From the NCBI GenBank assembly GCA_913009915.1, contig CAJVYZ010000115.1, positions 1 through 7,790 on the forward strand: a DNA stretch of 7,790 nucleotides, in the 5' to 3' direction. Both the position numbers and the translations under genes were made by a program. The notes under the pieces were generated by a model. It worked only from the letters and a program-made list of their open reading frames with translations. It was not told the origin of the DNA and made no database searches. Positions within the stretch are counted from its first letter, which is position 1. Each line of letters starts with the position of its first letter. Shown in pieces: positions 7,083-7,790 of this stretch. Source of the stretch: an uncultured Gemmatimonadota bacterium (lineage in GTDB: Bacteria; Gemmatimonadota; Gemmatimonadetes; Gemmatimonadales; GWC2-71-9).

Positions 7083-7379
7083 TCAGAGGAGTTGTGGCTT
7101 GGTCTTTCCGCAGCGAGGTGCGGAGGCGACCTTCTTGAACCCGTCCATCATGGTAACGTCGATGGTGGCGCGCATCTGATCTTTGTCGAGGTTGAATTCC
7201 GTCACGACCTTGCCCTCTGTCGTGGCGACGTACCGGGCGGGTAGCCGGTTCAGGGCGAACACCAGCACATCGGCCCGGCAGGTGTCGCAGCCGCAGAATT
7301 TGGGAAAGTGGCCGGCGAGGTTGTTGTAGGCCTCGATGACATGCTCTTCGACCATGTTTCGGAGAACGATTCCAGTCAT
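7083..7379 (-). CDS. comFB: ComFB-family small protein (late competence, Cys-rich)
   Basis: Complete, 98 residues. The family signature is present: an N-terminal helix (residues 6-23), FCGCDTC (28-34) giving C29, C31 and C34, then DVLVFALNRLPARYV (37-51), the characteristic ALN-x-LPPRYV-type segment. A fourth cysteine, C90, lies near the C-terminus. In Bacillus subtilis ComFB lies in the comF operon and, as I recall, binds zinc through cysteines. Cyanobacterial ComFB proteins have more recently been described as cyclic-di-nucleotide receptors affecting competence and pili. Either role would be cytoplasmic and regulatory; which applies here is inference. The ATG overlaps the miaB stop in an ATGA arrangement, and comEC starts 13 bases after this gene ends, so all three are probably co-transcribed. 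I see no strong ribosome site of its own, which fits coupling to miaB. The placement directly before comEC is the best evidence for a competence role. Confidence 0.85.
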   Translation of the reverse strand: MTGIVLRNMVEEHVIEAYNNLAGHFPKFCGCDTCRADVLVFALNRLPARYVATTEGKVVTEFNLDKDQMRATIDVTMMDGFKKVASAPRCGKTKPQLL

Positions 7380-7643
7380 AGGACAGCCAGTTGTGGCGCC
7401 GTGATGGCCCCGGTGAAAGTGAATCCGGTGGTGCCTGTGAGTTGGACCTGGTGATACTCACCGATATCGGACCGGGGCACGTCGACCAAGACCATGAGAT
7501 TGGTGCGTGTCCGGCCGAGCATGAAGTTACCGTGCTTGGCGGGCCGTTCCACCAGGATCTCGTGGGTAGACCCGATACGCGCGAGGTGCTTACGGCGAAC
7601 CACGCCCCGCACCGTCTCGATAAGCTGTTCCAGGCGTGTCTGG
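7376..7643 (-). CDS. miaB: MiaB-type radical-SAM methylthiotransferase, C-terminal TRAM fragment
   Basis: Partial gene, 5' end missing: the last 88 residues plus the stop, entering from the adapter junction at 7643/7644. The fragment starts with a helix (QTRLEQLIETV), followed by the TRAM RNA-binding domain from about residue 20: IGSTHEILVERPAK (23-36), LGRTRTN (42-48), a VLVDVP strand, and a closing strand ending FTGAIT. The GRTRTN motif favours MiaB, which converts i6A37 to ms2i6A37 in tRNA, over RimO, whose equivalent reads GRTRAD-like, or MtaB. The radical-SAM CxxxCxxC domain is outside the window, so the specificity call is provisional. The stop TGA (7378-7376) lies inside the comFB start overlap. 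The internal GTG at 7612 is a codon within the gene, not its start. Confidence 0.82.
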
Positions 7644-7701
7644 AGATCGGAAGAGCGTCGTGGAGGGAAAGAGTGTAGATCTCGGTGGTCGCCGGATCAT
7701 T
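7644..7701 (-). other. Illumina P5 / Read-1 adapter, reverse complement (contamination)
   Basis: From AGATCGGAAGAGCGTCG (7644-7660) to the ATCATT end at 7701 the sequence matches the 58-base reverse complement of the P5/Read-1 universal adapter. I see two differences, G for T at 7663 and at 7695, both of a kind expected from sequencing error. Genomic sequence ends at 7643. The frame crossing this adapter on the minus strand gives the NDPATTEIYTLSLHDALPI peptide, a familiar adapter-translation artefact. Confidence 0.97.
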
Positions 7702-7790
7702 AAAAAAAAAAAAAAACAAGAAAGAAAAAGAAAAAATAGAATTTATCCTAGATCTAGTACTCTACGGCACATAATCTATCCTTGTCTTCC
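7702..7790. other. Poly-A and junk beyond the P5 adapter
   Basis: Fifteen A (7702-7716) follow the adapter end directly, then a degenerate A-rich run to about 7737, then about 50 bases of AT-rich sequence with no coding or structural signal. This is the expected appearance of read-through past the end of a library molecule with low-quality calls. I see no reason to treat it as genomic. Confidence 0.88.

Noticed and set aside
7066..7719. A 217-codon minus-strand frame starting in poly-A/adapter and crossing miaB and comFB.
   Set aside because: Its N-terminus is translated P5 adapter, and the rest is in the wrong frame relative to the conserved TRAM and ComFB proteins.

Overview
The window is a GC-rich bacterial metagenome-style contig with sequencing adapter at both ends. 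Positions 20-85 are an Illumina P7/index/Read-2 adapter, and positions 7644-7701 are the reverse complement of the P5/Read-1 adapter. Outside them lie homopolymer and junk sequence (1-19 and 7702-7790). Only about 86-7643 is biological, so the genes at both ends are cut by artefact, not by evolution.

Layout of the biological part. (1) At 86-405, minus strand, is the N-terminal part of a multi-pass membrane protein with a ZIP-transporter-like H-x3-D-G motif; its C-terminus is lost at the adapter. (2) At 499-2061, plus strand and divergent from it, is a compact secreted-type M1 zinc aminopeptidase with all catalytic motifs. (3) Convergent with the peptidase is a five-gene minus-strand run. Read in the direction of transcription it is miaB (C-terminal fragment, 7376-7643), comFB (7083-7379), comEC (4838-7069), then a 174-bp repeat-rich AT-rich spacer, then fbp (3635-4663) and the large subunit of a split methylmalonyl-CoA mutase (2091-3635). 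miaB/comFB overlap by 4 bases (ATGA), comFB and comEC are 13 bases apart, and fbp/mutase overlap by 1 base (TGATG). The run is therefore probably two transcription units, a tRNA-modification/competence block and a central-carbon block, with the spacer between them the likely place for an fbp promoter.

Biology. ComEC is the inner-membrane DNA-uptake channel, and ComFB is a small Cys-rich protein of a family linked to competence and to cyclic-dinucleotide binding. Their adjacency suggests a natural-transformation locus. Fructose-1,6-bisphosphatase (gluconeogenesis) and methylmalonyl-CoA mutase (propionyl-CoA to succinyl-CoA) are translationally coupled, which fits growth on fatty acids, amino acids or propionate feeding gluconeogenesis. 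The mutase lacks its B12-binding half, so the small subunit must be encoded elsewhere.

Taxonomy is a guess. High GC, a split mutase, class I FBPase, ComEC and secreted M1 peptidases would suit Gemmatimonadota or a similar free-living soil or water phylum, but nothing here proves it. I see no mobile element, CRISPR array, rRNA, tRNA or clearly undescribed system. The points most worth checking are the adapter chimerism, the ComFB-ComEC linkage, the fbp-mutase coupling and the spacer repeats.
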